Position numbers and translations under genes: made by a program
Shown: positions 34,441 to 42,824 of the stretch, piece by piece
How positions within the stretch are numbered: position 1 is the stretch's first letter
Layout: each line of letters starts with the position of its first letter
NCBI RefSeq assembly: GCF_014837045.1
Contig: NZ_JACSPR010000003.1
Span: forward strand, 248,001-312,000
Reading direction: 5' to 3'
Length of the DNA stretch: 64,000 nt
Origin: Corynebacterium gallinarum
GTDB taxonomy: Bacteria; Actinomycetota; Actinomycetes; Mycobacteriales; Mycobacteriaceae
The notes under the pieces: generated by a model
Databases searched by the model: none
What the model was told of the DNA's origin: nothing
Seen by the model: the letters and a program-made list of their open reading frames with translations, nothing else

Positions 34441-35733
34441 TCACCGTGAGGGGTCGGTTTCCTCCACCGTCGGGTGGGGTCTGCGGTACCGCCAGAAAGA
34501 CGGTACGCAGATCATACACAGAAAAGTGAGCGCCACCACAGCCACTCCACCCCAGAGGGTGGTCCACCCGGCACCCCAGGGGCCGGCCAGCCAGCCGTGC
34601 AGCACATCGGCCAGGCGTGGCCCGCCCACCACCACAACGATCCACACCCCCTGAATGCGCCCCTGGACGTGTTCCGCCGCCGACTGCTGCAGGATGGCAT
34701 TGCGCACCGCCGAGCTGAACATGTCCGCCATGCCCCCGAAGACCATCATGATCACCACCAGCCATGCCCAATAGGTGACCCGGCCGGGGCTCATGAGGAT
34801 AGCGACGCCCGCCAGGGCCACGGCGACACCCCACGCGATGATGCACCAGTAGACTGCCACGCCCTGCCGGCTGATCCGTGACACCCACCCGGAGAACACC
34901 CCACCCAGCACCGCACCGATCGCGATGGAGGAATACAGCAGCGACAGCATCATCGTGCCCTCGGCCCCACCACCGAAATCCACCTCGGCGATCTCCGGGT
35001 AGAGGGCACGGGGCATGCCGAAGACCATGGCGATGAGATCCAACAGCATCACCATCATCAGCACCGGCTGGCCCGTCAGGTACTTCAGTCCATCCACCAC
35101 ACTGGCGAAACCAGCCTTCATCACCTCGCCCACCGGTTTCATCGCGGGCAGGGCCCACACCGCCCACAGGGTTGGCACGATGGAGACCACATCCAGGAAA
35201 TACAGCCACCCGAACCCGATGAGGGGGATCAGCACACCCGCCAGCAGGGGGCCGACGATCGCGCCGGTCTGCATGAGCAGCATGTTCAGGGAGGTGCCCG
35301 CTGCCAGCTGATCGACGGGCAGGAGTCTGCGCAGGATCGCCGTCCGTGTTGGTTGGTTGACCGCGAAAAACGCCTGTTGCAGCGCGAAATTCCCCAGGAG
35401 CAACCAGATATTGGTGTTGCCCATCATGGTCAGCACCCAGAATCCGGCGGTGGTGGCGATCAGGCCAATGGTGGTGGCAATGAGCACTATACGTTTATCA
35501 AACGCATCCGCGATCGACCCTCCATAGAGCCCAAAGATCACCAGTGGCACCAGGCCGAAGACACCGGTCAGACCCACGTAGGCGGAGGCCCCCGTCAGCT
35601 GGTAGATCTGCACCGGCACGGCCACCACCGTCAACTGCGCACCCAGCACCGTGGCGACATTGCCCAGCCATAACCGTTTGAAGGCGGGCATCCGGAACGG
35701 GCGGGTGTCCGCGAAGATATCTCTGAAGCTCAC
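34441..35733 (-). CDS. MFS exporter, EntS/MFS_3-like
   Basis: A 430-residue carrier of the EntS-type MFS branch with about 12 membrane segments. FRMPAFKRLWLGNVATVLGAQLTVVAVPVQIYQLT is the typical start (read as two pieces), the signature loop is YGGSIADAFDKRIVLI, and the second-half SGWVSRISRQG loop marks the middle. The C-terminus is charged. I chose GTG at 35733 with AAGG 8 nt upstream; GTG at 35742 is an alternative. EntS-type carriers export siderophores or drugs. The next gene upstream on the same strand is an unknown protein with an iron-box promoter, only 57 bp away, so the two may be co-transcribed. Confidence 0.8.
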   Translation of the reverse strand: MSFRDIFADTRPFRMPAFKRLWLGNVATVLGAQLTVVAVPVQIYQLTGASAYVGLTGVFGLVPLVIFGLYGGSIADAFDKRIVLIATTIGLIATTAGFWVLTMMGNTNIWLLLGNFALQQAFFAVNQPTRTAILRRLLPVDQLAAGTSLNMLLMQTGAIVGPLLAGVLIPLIGFGWLYFLDVVSIVPTLWAVWALPAMKPVGEVMKAGFASVVDGLKYLTGQPVLMMVMLLDLIAMVFGMPRALYPEIAEVDFGGGAEGTMMLSLLYSSIAIGAVLGGVFSGWVSRISRQGVAVYWCIIAWGVAVALAGVAILMSPGRVTYWAWLVVIMMVFGGMADMFSSAVRNAILQQSAAEHVQGRIQGVWIVVVVGGPRLADVLHGWLAGPWGAGWTTLWGGVAVVALTFLCMICVPSFWRYRRPHPTVEETDPSR

Positions 35734-35789
35734 GCGCCACACCTTATCGGAGGGGCGGTGTGGCCCGTGGGTCGGTTCGGGAACGCGGA

Positions 35790-36806
35790 TCAGGAACGTG
35801 GGTCGTCGGCGAACCAGGCTGCGGCGGTCACTGCCGTGGTGTCCCCCTGCAGCAGGTCCTGGATCTGTTCCGCAGCATGCAGCACGGTGGGTAGGTGAAA
35901 ATCCCGGGGGAGGGGTTCATCATCGGTCAGGGCGTTCCGGAAGAAGGAGGTGCCTCGGCGCACCGGCCCGCCGACCCTGCTCACTGCAATGGAACCGGCG
36001 GCCTCGGATTCCAGCAGTACCACTCTCCGGTCCACGCCGGATCCGTCTGCGGAGTTCTCCTCCCACACCTGGGGCAGGTGGTGGCAGAAGATATTGCCCA
36101 GGCATAGCCCGATCTCCGCAAAGGAATCCCGTCCCATATGGGAACTGATGCGGAAGCGGTACCAGGAATCATGCTCGGTCATATCGGGAATCGCGGCCTC
36201 ACCCTCCACCGGTGGGTGGATGAGTTCCGCCCAGCTGGCGGCATCCGAACTGTCTCTCTCCCATACCGCCACCGCACCGATCTTCCACAGATTGCCCAGC
36301 ATCCGGGTGTGGTCCTCGGTCAGGGCCGGGTGGAATCCACGGTAGGTCTCGGGTCGGGAGGCATCCGGGTTGCCGCGTCGCTGTCTCCACCCTGCGATAT
36401 GTGCGGTCTGTCCGGGTACCTCCTCACGGGAGGGGTGTATTCCGGTGTCTGGATCGACAACATCCTCGCGCAGGTAGTGGGCTATTGGTGGCGCCGACTC
36501 ATCCTGCGGATCGCTGAGCAGGATCGGGAGGGCGCCCGCGCGTGGTGGGTAACCCAGCATCTCCCATTCCTGGCCCGGGCGCAGGTCAATATGCTTGACG
36601 ACGCGTTCCACCGCCTCCAGGCTGTGCGCCCGGTGGATCTGAACCGGGCGTGCCAGTTGAACCGCCGCCTGGGCGGCGTGGTGGATGGGGTAATTCGGCC
36701 AGGCGCACACCAGTGCATAGATGAACTGTTCCAACCGGTTTCTGTGCATGGGGTCGGTCTCTGTCTGCACCATGGCGTGGATATGGGCGTAATGGGCAGT
36801 GGTCAT
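35790..36806 (-). CDS. Unknown protein, probably iron-regulated
   Basis: A 338-residue soluble protein I cannot assign. It starts MTTAHYAHIHAMVQTETDP, has a His/Trp-rich acidic body with segments such as LGYPPRAGALPILL and WELIHPP-like AELIHPPVEG, and a conserved-looking GLCLGNIFCHHLPQVWEEN near residue 250. No signal peptide or membrane segment. GAGGAG lies 6 nt before the ATG. A DtxR-type box is 31-49 bp upstream, so expression should rise in low iron. It probably shares a transcript with the EntS-like exporter downstream. A role in siderophore or iron handling is inference only. Confidence 0.7.
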   Translation of the reverse strand: MTTAHYAHIHAMVQTETDPMHRNRLEQFIYALVCAWPNYPIHHAAQAAVQLARPVQIHRAHSLEAVERVVKHIDLRPGQEWEMLGYPPRAGALPILLSDPQDESAPPIAHYLREDVVDPDTGIHPSREEVPGQTAHIAGWRQRRGNPDASRPETYRGFHPALTEDHTRMLGNLWKIGAVAVWERDSSDAASWAELIHPPVEGEAAIPDMTEHDSWYRFRISSHMGRDSFAEIGLCLGNIFCHHLPQVWEENSADGSGVDRRVVLLESEAAGSIAVSRVGGPVRRGTSFFRNALTDDEPLPRDFHLPTVLHAAEQIQDLLQGDTTAVTAAAWFADDPRS

Positions 36807-36836
36807 GGCATCTCCTCACCGTTGATCCATTTTTGG

Positions 36837-36855
36837 CAAGGTTAGCCTAAGCTTT
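36837..36855 (-). promoter_or_regulatory. DtxR-type iron box
   Basis: The 19-mer CAAGGTTAGCCTAAGCTTT matches the actinobacterial DtxR/IdeR consensus TTAGGTTAGCCTAACCTAA at 14 positions, including the whole AGGTTAGCCTAA core. It lies just upstream of the unknown gene's start at 36806. Its symmetry is also consistent with DtxR dimers. The other direction faces the BcsB-like gene 193 bp away, which is less likely to be a target. Confidence 0.7.
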
Positions 36856-37048
36856 GCTGATGGTCCAGGGTTTCTTCCTGCCACCCGCCTATCTGTCATC
36901 TGACGCATCGCCGGGGTGGTGCCGACATGGGGTTCGTCGTAAAGCGGAGGTGAACGGTCTTTTCCGGGCAGGCATAACCACGACGAGTGGCAAATAACAC
37001 AGTTATAATCAGTCGCAGTTTCCCTATCGTCGCCTTCGAGGAGAATCC

Positions 37049-39010
37049 ATGTCGCCCATGCGCCGACTCATCCGTCCCGCCACCGCTCTCCTACTGGCAG
37101 GTGGCGTGGTTCTGGGCAGCGCATCCGGTGCGCCGGCGCAGGCCCAGGAGATGGTCATTCCGCTGGACAGTCTCGGCGTAGGGGAAACCACCACCTTCTT
37201 CGGTCGTACCGCGGAGGTACCCTTCACCATTCCCGTCCCACCGGGCACCACACCTGAGGTGCTGACCGGTACCTTCCAGCTCCCCATTGATTTCACCGGT
37301 GGGTTCGTGGAGCTCTACAGTGGCGGCAACCTCGTGGCCTCGTTCCCGCTGGAGGCGGAGAACGCCACCGCGGGGGTGGAGATCCCTCTTGATCAGGTGG
37401 AGGTGGCAGGGGACAGTGCGAGCTTCACCCTCCGGGCCGTCATGGATGTGGAGGGCGAGCAGTGGTGCCGTGAGATCCCGGAACTGAGCCTGCTCAACGG
37501 TTCGGTGCTGTATTCAGGGGAGGCAGCCACCCCGGAGACCGTGGCGGATTTCCTCCCCCCGATCCTCAGCACCCTGAGCATCTACGTCCCGAGCGATCCC
37601 TCCCAGCCGGTGCAGCAGGCCGCCCTGGAACTGGCTACCTCCCTCGAATCCGTCTACCGGGCCTCCGATGTTGATATCCAGATCCTCGACCTGCCCGGTA
37701 ACCGCATGGAACCCGGCCTGCCGGGAGGCTCGCTTGAACGTCAGATCGTGTTCAGTGGCACGGGTGAGCCGGGGATCGAACTGGTCAACGGTGGCGAGGA
37801 ATCCGCTTTCCTCCGGATCAACGGTGAGGACGGCCAGGTGGGTGACCAGGCCCGTCTGCTGGCAGATCCCATTCTCAACCTCACCTCTGACAACCAGGTG
37901 ACAGCCAGCGGTTTCCCCACCCAGACGCACACCTTCCGGGAGACAGCCACCCTCAATGAGCTGGGATACTCCGCGCTCACAGCAGAGGGCGTCGGCCAGC
38001 CCGCGGTCTACCTGACCCTCGAGCGCGCCCGGTTTCAACTCTTCGTGGAATCCGCCGACCTGACACTCACCGGCGCCTACACACCACTGGGGGAGGAGCG
38101 CGGTGGGGAGATCACCGTGACGGTGGGTGGCAATGTTGTTGACCGGTTCCCCGCGGATGACTCCGGGGAGATCGACCGGGACATCACCATCCCGGGCAAC
38201 CAGCTCGGCCGCTACACCGACATCGCGGTGGCGTACCGCACCACCGGTGACGTCAGTTGTGGCACCACCCAGCCGGTCGCATTGACCATTGATGGGGAAT
38301 CCTCGATCACCGTCACCGAGACCAACGCCCCCAGCCAGGCCGGTTTCCAGGTTTTCCCGGAGGGTCTCCTCCCCACCGTGGATGTGGCCATGTCCGGGGG
38401 CACTGCCTCTGATCTCTCCCGTGCCGCCAGCATCCTCACCGGGGTGCAGTCACTCAGCAACGCGCCACTGCAGCCACGGATCGTGTCGTGGGATGAGGCG
38501 GTGGGAAGCAGCAATCCCACCGTGTTCATCGATGCCGACGGCAACCGGATGGGGGAGATCCCCCGCCACCTGGCCATGACGGACACCACCCTGACCCCGA
38601 TGACCCGGAGCGGTGGCGGCGGTGGAGCCATCGGCGAACCCGGATCGGAGGATGTCGATTCCGCCCGCCAGCTGACCATGTCGGAGGACCTCTCTGCCGG
38701 AAGTCTCCAGGCGGTGTGGGACGCAGGCAACGCCCGCATGATCCTCGCGGCCTCCTCCAACCAGAACCCCGTCCAGCTCGATCGGCTGCTTGACTGGCTC
38801 GGTGAGGATGCGGCTCGTTGGGCGGGATTGCAGGGCGACGTTCTGGTGCAGGCGGGTGACCGTGCCCCCATGGAATTCCAGGTGGAGACCCAGGAACCTC
38901 GCCAGCTCATCGACCGCATCAACCTCATGATCGCCATCGCCGTGGGTGCCGTGATCGTCATCGTCGCGATCGTGGCACCCCTGATCGCCATCCGACGCTT
39001 CCGCAGGTAA
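37049..39010 (+). CDS. BcsB-like secreted, membrane-anchored protein, copy 1
   Basis: A 653-residue protein with a signal peptide (about 1-33, ending PAQA), a large extracytoplasmic part and one C-terminal membrane segment (about 627-648) ending in RRFRR. The order of modules resembles BcsB: a beta-rich carbohydrate-binding-like region (about 40-170, with GTFQLPIDFTGGFVELYSG), an alpha/beta flavodoxin-like region (about 175-310), a second beta-rich region (about 315-430, with DSGEIDRDITIPG) and a second alpha/beta region to the anchor. Paired Cys in QWCREIPEL and SCGTTQPV are shared with copy 2 and may form a disulphide. AGGAG is 6 nt before the ATG. Likely partner of the GT2 synthase downstream. 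Confidence 0.75.
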   Translation: MSPMRRLIRPATALLLAGGVVLGSASGAPAQAQEMVIPLDSLGVGETTTFFGRTAEVPFTIPVPPGTTPEVLTGTFQLPIDFTGGFVELYSGGNLVASFPLEAENATAGVEIPLDQVEVAGDSASFTLRAVMDVEGEQWCREIPELSLLNGSVLYSGEAATPETVADFLPPILSTLSIYVPSDPSQPVQQAALELATSLESVYRASDVDIQILDLPGNRMEPGLPGGSLERQIVFSGTGEPGIELVNGGEESAFLRINGEDGQVGDQARLLADPILNLTSDNQVTASGFPTQTHTFRETATLNELGYSALTAEGVGQPAVYLTLERARFQLFVESADLTLTGAYTPLGEERGGEITVTVGGNVVDRFPADDSGEIDRDITIPGNQLGRYTDIAVAYRTTGDVSCGTTQPVALTIDGESSITVTETNAPSQAGFQVFPEGLLPTVDVAMSGGTASDLSRAASILTGVQSLSNAPLQPRIVSWDEAVGSSNPTVFIDADGNRMGEIPRHLAMTDTTLTPMTRSGGGGGAIGEPGSEDVDSARQLTMSEDLSAGSLQAVWDAGNARMILAASSNQNPVQLDRLLDWLGEDAARWAGLQGDVLVQAGDRAPMEFQVETQEPRQLIDRINLMIAIAVGAVIVIVAIVAPLIAIRRFRR

Positions 39011-39196
39011 TCCGGGAAATAGCCCCGATGGGTCTGTCCGGAGGGGCGGGCCCCGCGATGGGCGGGAAATGGTGCTGGAACTACCGGTGCTGGAACTCAT
39101 GCGGGAAGTCATGCGGGAAGTCTTCCCGTAACGGCAAACCGCCTATATAGTTTCTGGAATACAATATCGTTTGCACCGGGGCTTTGAGGAGTGCCG

Positions 39197-41278
39197 ATGT
39201 TCCTTCCGCGAACTGCTGTCCCCCGCATTATTCCCCATGCCATTCCCCGCACCCTCGCGGCTGTGCTGGCCACCGGTCTGATGCTGTCCGTCTCATCCGG
39301 TGTACCTGCTCTGGCGCAGGACAACCCCGGCCAGCAGGACACTGACCAAGCCCAGGGCACCGTCATCACCACCGGTGATCTCGGACTGGGGGAGAGCACA
39401 ACCTTTCTCGGTCGCACCACCAAGGTGCCTTTCAGCATCATGGTGCCTCCCGGAACCACACCGGAGGCGTTGACCGGCACCTTCCAGCTTCCGGCTGATT
39501 TCAACGGGGGAGTCATCGAGCTGTACAGCGGTGAGCGGTTGCTCACCTCCCTGCCGCTGGAGGTACAGGACAACCTGGCTGCCGTGGAGATCCCCCTCGA
39601 CGGGGTTCCGGTGGAGGAGGGCCGTGCGGATTTCACCCTCCGCGCGGTGATGGATGTAGTCGGGGACCAGTGGTGCCGGGAGATCCCGGAGCTGACCTTC
39701 CTGGACGGGGCGGTCCGGTATTCCGGGCAGAGCATCAAACCCACGGTGGTCGCAGATTTCCTCCCGCCTGTTCTTCGGACGTTGAGTCTCTATATCCCGG
39801 TTCAGCCCTCTGAGGCCGTGCAGCAGGCCACACTGGAAGTGGCCACCTCCCTGGCCTCCGTCTACCGTGCCTCCGGCGTGGAGGTCCGGGTTGTGGGCCT
39901 GCCGGAGGGAAGTGCCCAACCCAATGCACCGGCGCGCAGCGGGGAGCGGCAGATCGTGCTCACCGACACCGGAATTGCGGGGATGGAGCTGATTAACCCC
40001 GGTCAGCAGAATGTGTACCTCCGGATCAATGGTCGGGATGACCAGGTGGCTGATCAGGCACGCCTGCTCACTGATTCGCTTCTTCCCCTGGCAGCCGACC
40101 AGCAGGTGACGGTTGCCGGGTTTGGGGCGGTTCCGGGTGTCTCCGCCGACATGGCCACCCTGACCGAACTGGGTAACTACAATCTCTCCTCCGAATCGGT
40201 GGGTGGCACCGCTGTGCTGGTGGGTATTGAACGTTCCAGATTCCGGCCCATCGTCGAATCTGCTGACATTCATCTCACTGGTAGTTACACGCCACTGCCC
40301 GACTCCAACAACGGCCAGATCAGGGTCCGGGTAGGGGACACGGTGCTGGACTATTTCACCGTGGATGACTCCGGCGAGATCGACCGGAGATTCACCCTCC
40401 CCGGGGAGCTCGCCGACCGGTACACCGAACTGGTGGTGGAATACCAGACCACCGGTGTTCTCACCTGTGGTGACACCCAACCAGTGGGTCTGACCATCAA
40501 CGGTGACAGCCTGATCACCACCCAACACACCGATGTCCCGATACTCTCCGGTTTCCAGACGTTACCGCAGGCTTTCCACCCCACGGTGGATGTTGCGATG
40601 ACCCAAGGTGACGTGTCCGATGTCTCCCGGGCGGCCAGTCTCCTGACCGGGGTGCAATCCCTGAGCACTACCCGCATCCGCCCACAGGTGGTGACCTGGG
40701 AGGAGGCGGCTACCAGCACCCGTCCCACGGTGTTCATTGATGCCGAAGGTCAACGGGCCCGGGAACTGCCGCGTTATCTCTCGGAAGCCGGGACCACCCT
40801 CACGGTGCTCACCCGTGATGGATCCGGCGTGGCAACCGATGCACTGACACAGGAGGAGAAGGATCTGGCCCGTCAGCTCACCACAACCGCGAATTTGTCG
40901 GCTGGTGGACTCGAGGTGGTCTGGGATGCTGAGGCAGGCCGCATGATCATGGTGGCCTCCTCCAATCGGAACTCCCGGCAGTTGGATGGTGTGATCAGGT
41001 GGCTGGATGAGGATAACACCCGTTGGGTGGGGTTGAACGGTGATGTCCTGATCCAGGTGGTAGACCGCACACCTGTAGAGCTTGAGGTGGCAGACCGACC
41101 TGATAAATCAACCAACACTGTGACCACGTGGGTGGCGGTGGCGGTGGCCGCTGTGGTGATCGCGGTGGTGGTTGCCGTGACGCTGCTTGTATCGCAGCGG
41201 TTACGGAGCTCCCGACGGTCCCAGCGGGGCCAGGGTCCAATCGGTAGCCGCCGTGCGGGCCGACCCGGACGGGGATAG
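39197..41278 (+). CDS. BcsB-like secreted, membrane-anchored protein, copy 2
   Basis: A 693-residue tandem paralogue of the preceding protein with the same layout: signal peptide (about 1-35, ending ALAQ), four alternating beta-rich and alpha/beta regions, and a C-terminal membrane segment followed by a 28-residue Arg/Gly-rich cytoplasmic tail. Shared blocks include FGRTxxVPF-like LGRTTKVPFSIMVPPGTTPE, GTFQLPADFNGG, DQWCREIPELTFLDG and LTCGDTQPVGLTI. GAGGAG lies 6 nt before the ATG; a GTG two codons earlier is less well placed. The gene ends 10 bp before the membrane protein, so the rest of the cluster is probably one transcript from here. Confidence 0.75.
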   Translation: MFLPRTAVPRIIPHAIPRTLAAVLATGLMLSVSSGVPALAQDNPGQQDTDQAQGTVITTGDLGLGESTTFLGRTTKVPFSIMVPPGTTPEALTGTFQLPADFNGGVIELYSGERLLTSLPLEVQDNLAAVEIPLDGVPVEEGRADFTLRAVMDVVGDQWCREIPELTFLDGAVRYSGQSIKPTVVADFLPPVLRTLSLYIPVQPSEAVQQATLEVATSLASVYRASGVEVRVVGLPEGSAQPNAPARSGERQIVLTDTGIAGMELINPGQQNVYLRINGRDDQVADQARLLTDSLLPLAADQQVTVAGFGAVPGVSADMATLTELGNYNLSSESVGGTAVLVGIERSRFRPIVESADIHLTGSYTPLPDSNNGQIRVRVGDTVLDYFTVDDSGEIDRRFTLPGELADRYTELVVEYQTTGVLTCGDTQPVGLTINGDSLITTQHTDVPILSGFQTLPQAFHPTVDVAMTQGDVSDVSRAASLLTGVQSLSTTRIRPQVVTWEEAATSTRPTVFIDAEGQRARELPRYLSEAGTTLTVLTRDGSGVATDALTQEEKDLARQLTTTANLSAGGLEVVWDAEAGRMIMVASSNRNSRQLDGVIRWLDEDNTRWVGLNGDVLIQVVDRTPVELEVADRPDKSTNTVTTWVAVAVAAVVIAVVVAVTLLVSQRLRSSRRSQRGQGPIGSRRAGRPGRG

Positions 41279-41288
41279 GGGGACGGTG

Positions 41289-42824
41289 ATGGCTGCTGAG
41301 GTCACCAACCCGGGGGCCACCAACCCAGGTACACCACCCGCACGGAGCTTATCGACGACCCGCTGGCTGCGGGGGAAGCCGGGCATCTGGGCATATACGC
41401 TCCGGGGGTGGATCCTGGTATTCAGCTTGGTCCTGGCGTTCCACGACACCTTCACCCGGGTGCTGGAGTTGGGGTTCATCGGCTTCGAACATGACATCCT
41501 GCTGGTGCTGCTGATGGCGGCCGTGTTGTTTATGGGGCTCGACCGCACCCGGGCGCGTGCCCTGGACATCCACGACCGCGAGGTGGATTACATCATCGGG
41601 TGCATGGCGTTGATCATCGCCATTACCGTCAAGGCTCAGCTGCTGCCACGCTTCGTCGAGTGGGATGCCCTCCTGCGGTTGGATATCCTCGCCATCCTGT
41701 TGTTCGTCTTCGGTGCCTCCGGACTGCTCTATGGCATGCGGTCCACCCTGCACTTCGGACCCGGGTGGGCATTGTTGTTCCTCTACAACCCACCGGTTCA
41801 CCTGATTGTGAGCACCCTGCTCGGTGGTGGATGGTGGGGGACCGCGATGGCCAATACGCTCGGTCTGGCACTGGCTGTGTCGGTCGCGCTCCACCGGGAT
41901 CTGGTTCAGAAGATCTACTTCGGTGCACTCGTCCTGGTGGTGGGAATGTTACTGGCCACGGTCATGTGGTTGCTGCATCCTCCGCCCTTCTCCCTCACTC
42001 ACATGCCGGGGATCGTGGCCACTGTTCTTATTGTGTACAACACCTCCCGTGGCAACCCCGGGCAGTGGTCTTTTCTCCGGTGGCGTATCCCGACGGTGAA
42101 GGATGCCCGTTTGGCCACCATCCTGGTCCTCATCGCCGCAGTGGTCCTGGCCGTCAACCCCGTGCCCCGCAGTCCCTGGTCCCCGGCTCTGCTGCCGGAG
42201 GGCCCGGCTGCACCCTCCACCCCGGGTGTTTCTGTACCCCCGAACTGGGAGGTTGCCGGTTACCGGGAGTACGAATGGGCCAGCCGGTATTTCGGTCCGG
42301 GTTCCTCCCTGGTGAGGCAGGAGCTCACCAGCCGGCAGTACAACCCCGACTGGGACCAGTCCGGGTTGGTGCGCACCGTGGTGGTGGACACCCTGCTGGC
42401 CACCGATTACTACCAGGCCCGTGCCTTCGGTGATGAAACCCTGTACTCAACACTGACCGGTAGGAGATCAGAGTCCCGCACGGTGGACCTTGGATACGGG
42501 ATTTCAGGGCGTGTGTACACAGTGTTGGATGAATCGGACTTCCTCACCTACACCAAGCTGGTGTTCTCCTGGACCCGGGAGGACAACGTGGTGGAGAACA
42601 TCAGTGTGATCGCGGTGGATGACCACCGTCCGGAGGCCCGTTTCCCCCAGTTGGCGCCGTCCCTGGTCCTCATGCTCACGCAGGTGTTCACCATCCTGTT
42701 GCGTGGTAATGCGGTGACCGTGGACACCCAGACTGAATACAAGGACATGGACCTGGTGACCACTGCCGCCCGCGATATTGTCGGCTGGCAGATGGAAAGG
42801 GACATGGGGGAGAGGGACCAATGA
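41289..42824 (+). CDS. Polytopic membrane protein with extracytoplasmic C-terminal domain
   Basis: A 511-residue protein unknown to me by name. About nine hydrophobic segments occupy residues 35-305, including HDILLVLLMAAVLFMGL and GWALLFLYNPPVHLIVSTLLGG. A hydrophilic domain follows (about 320-470) with paired aromatic residues and ends near TVVVDTLLATDYYQARAF and MERDMGERDQ. The first seven segments have a faint likeness to the exosortase/EpsH fold and the last domain to EpsI, but no Cys-Arg-His active site is present. Start at ATG 41289 is uncertain (GTG 41286 overlaps). ATGA overlap couples it to the GT2 synthase. Probably a transport or assembly partner. Confidence 0.65.
   Translation: MAAEVTNPGATNPGTPPARSLSTTRWLRGKPGIWAYTLRGWILVFSLVLAFHDTFTRVLELGFIGFEHDILLVLLMAAVLFMGLDRTRARALDIHDREVDYIIGCMALIIAITVKAQLLPRFVEWDALLRLDILAILLFVFGASGLLYGMRSTLHFGPGWALLFLYNPPVHLIVSTLLGGGWWGTAMANTLGLALAVSVALHRDLVQKIYFGALVLVVGMLLATVMWLLHPPPFSLTHMPGIVATVLIVYNTSRGNPGQWSFLRWRIPTVKDARLATILVLIAAVVLAVNPVPRSPWSPALLPEGPAAPSTPGVSVPPNWEVAGYREYEWASRYFGPGSSLVRQELTSRQYNPDWDQSGLVRTVVVDTLLATDYYQARAFGDETLYSTLTGRRSESRTVDLGYGISGRVYTVLDESDFLTYTKLVFSWTREDNVVENISVIAVDDHRPEARFPQLAPSLVLMLTQVFTILLRGNAVTVDTQTEYKDMDLVTTAARDIVGWQMERDMGERDQ

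Noticed and set aside
33089..35209. A 706-codon minus-strand frame apparently fusing the ROK protein to upstream sequence
   Set aside because: The extra N-terminal part lies antiphase inside the MFS exporter gene and the ROK protein begins naturally at 34255 behind its two operators.
41289..42824. Calling this protein an exosortase
   Set aside because: Topology is suggestive, but the required Cys-Arg-His active-site residues are not present.
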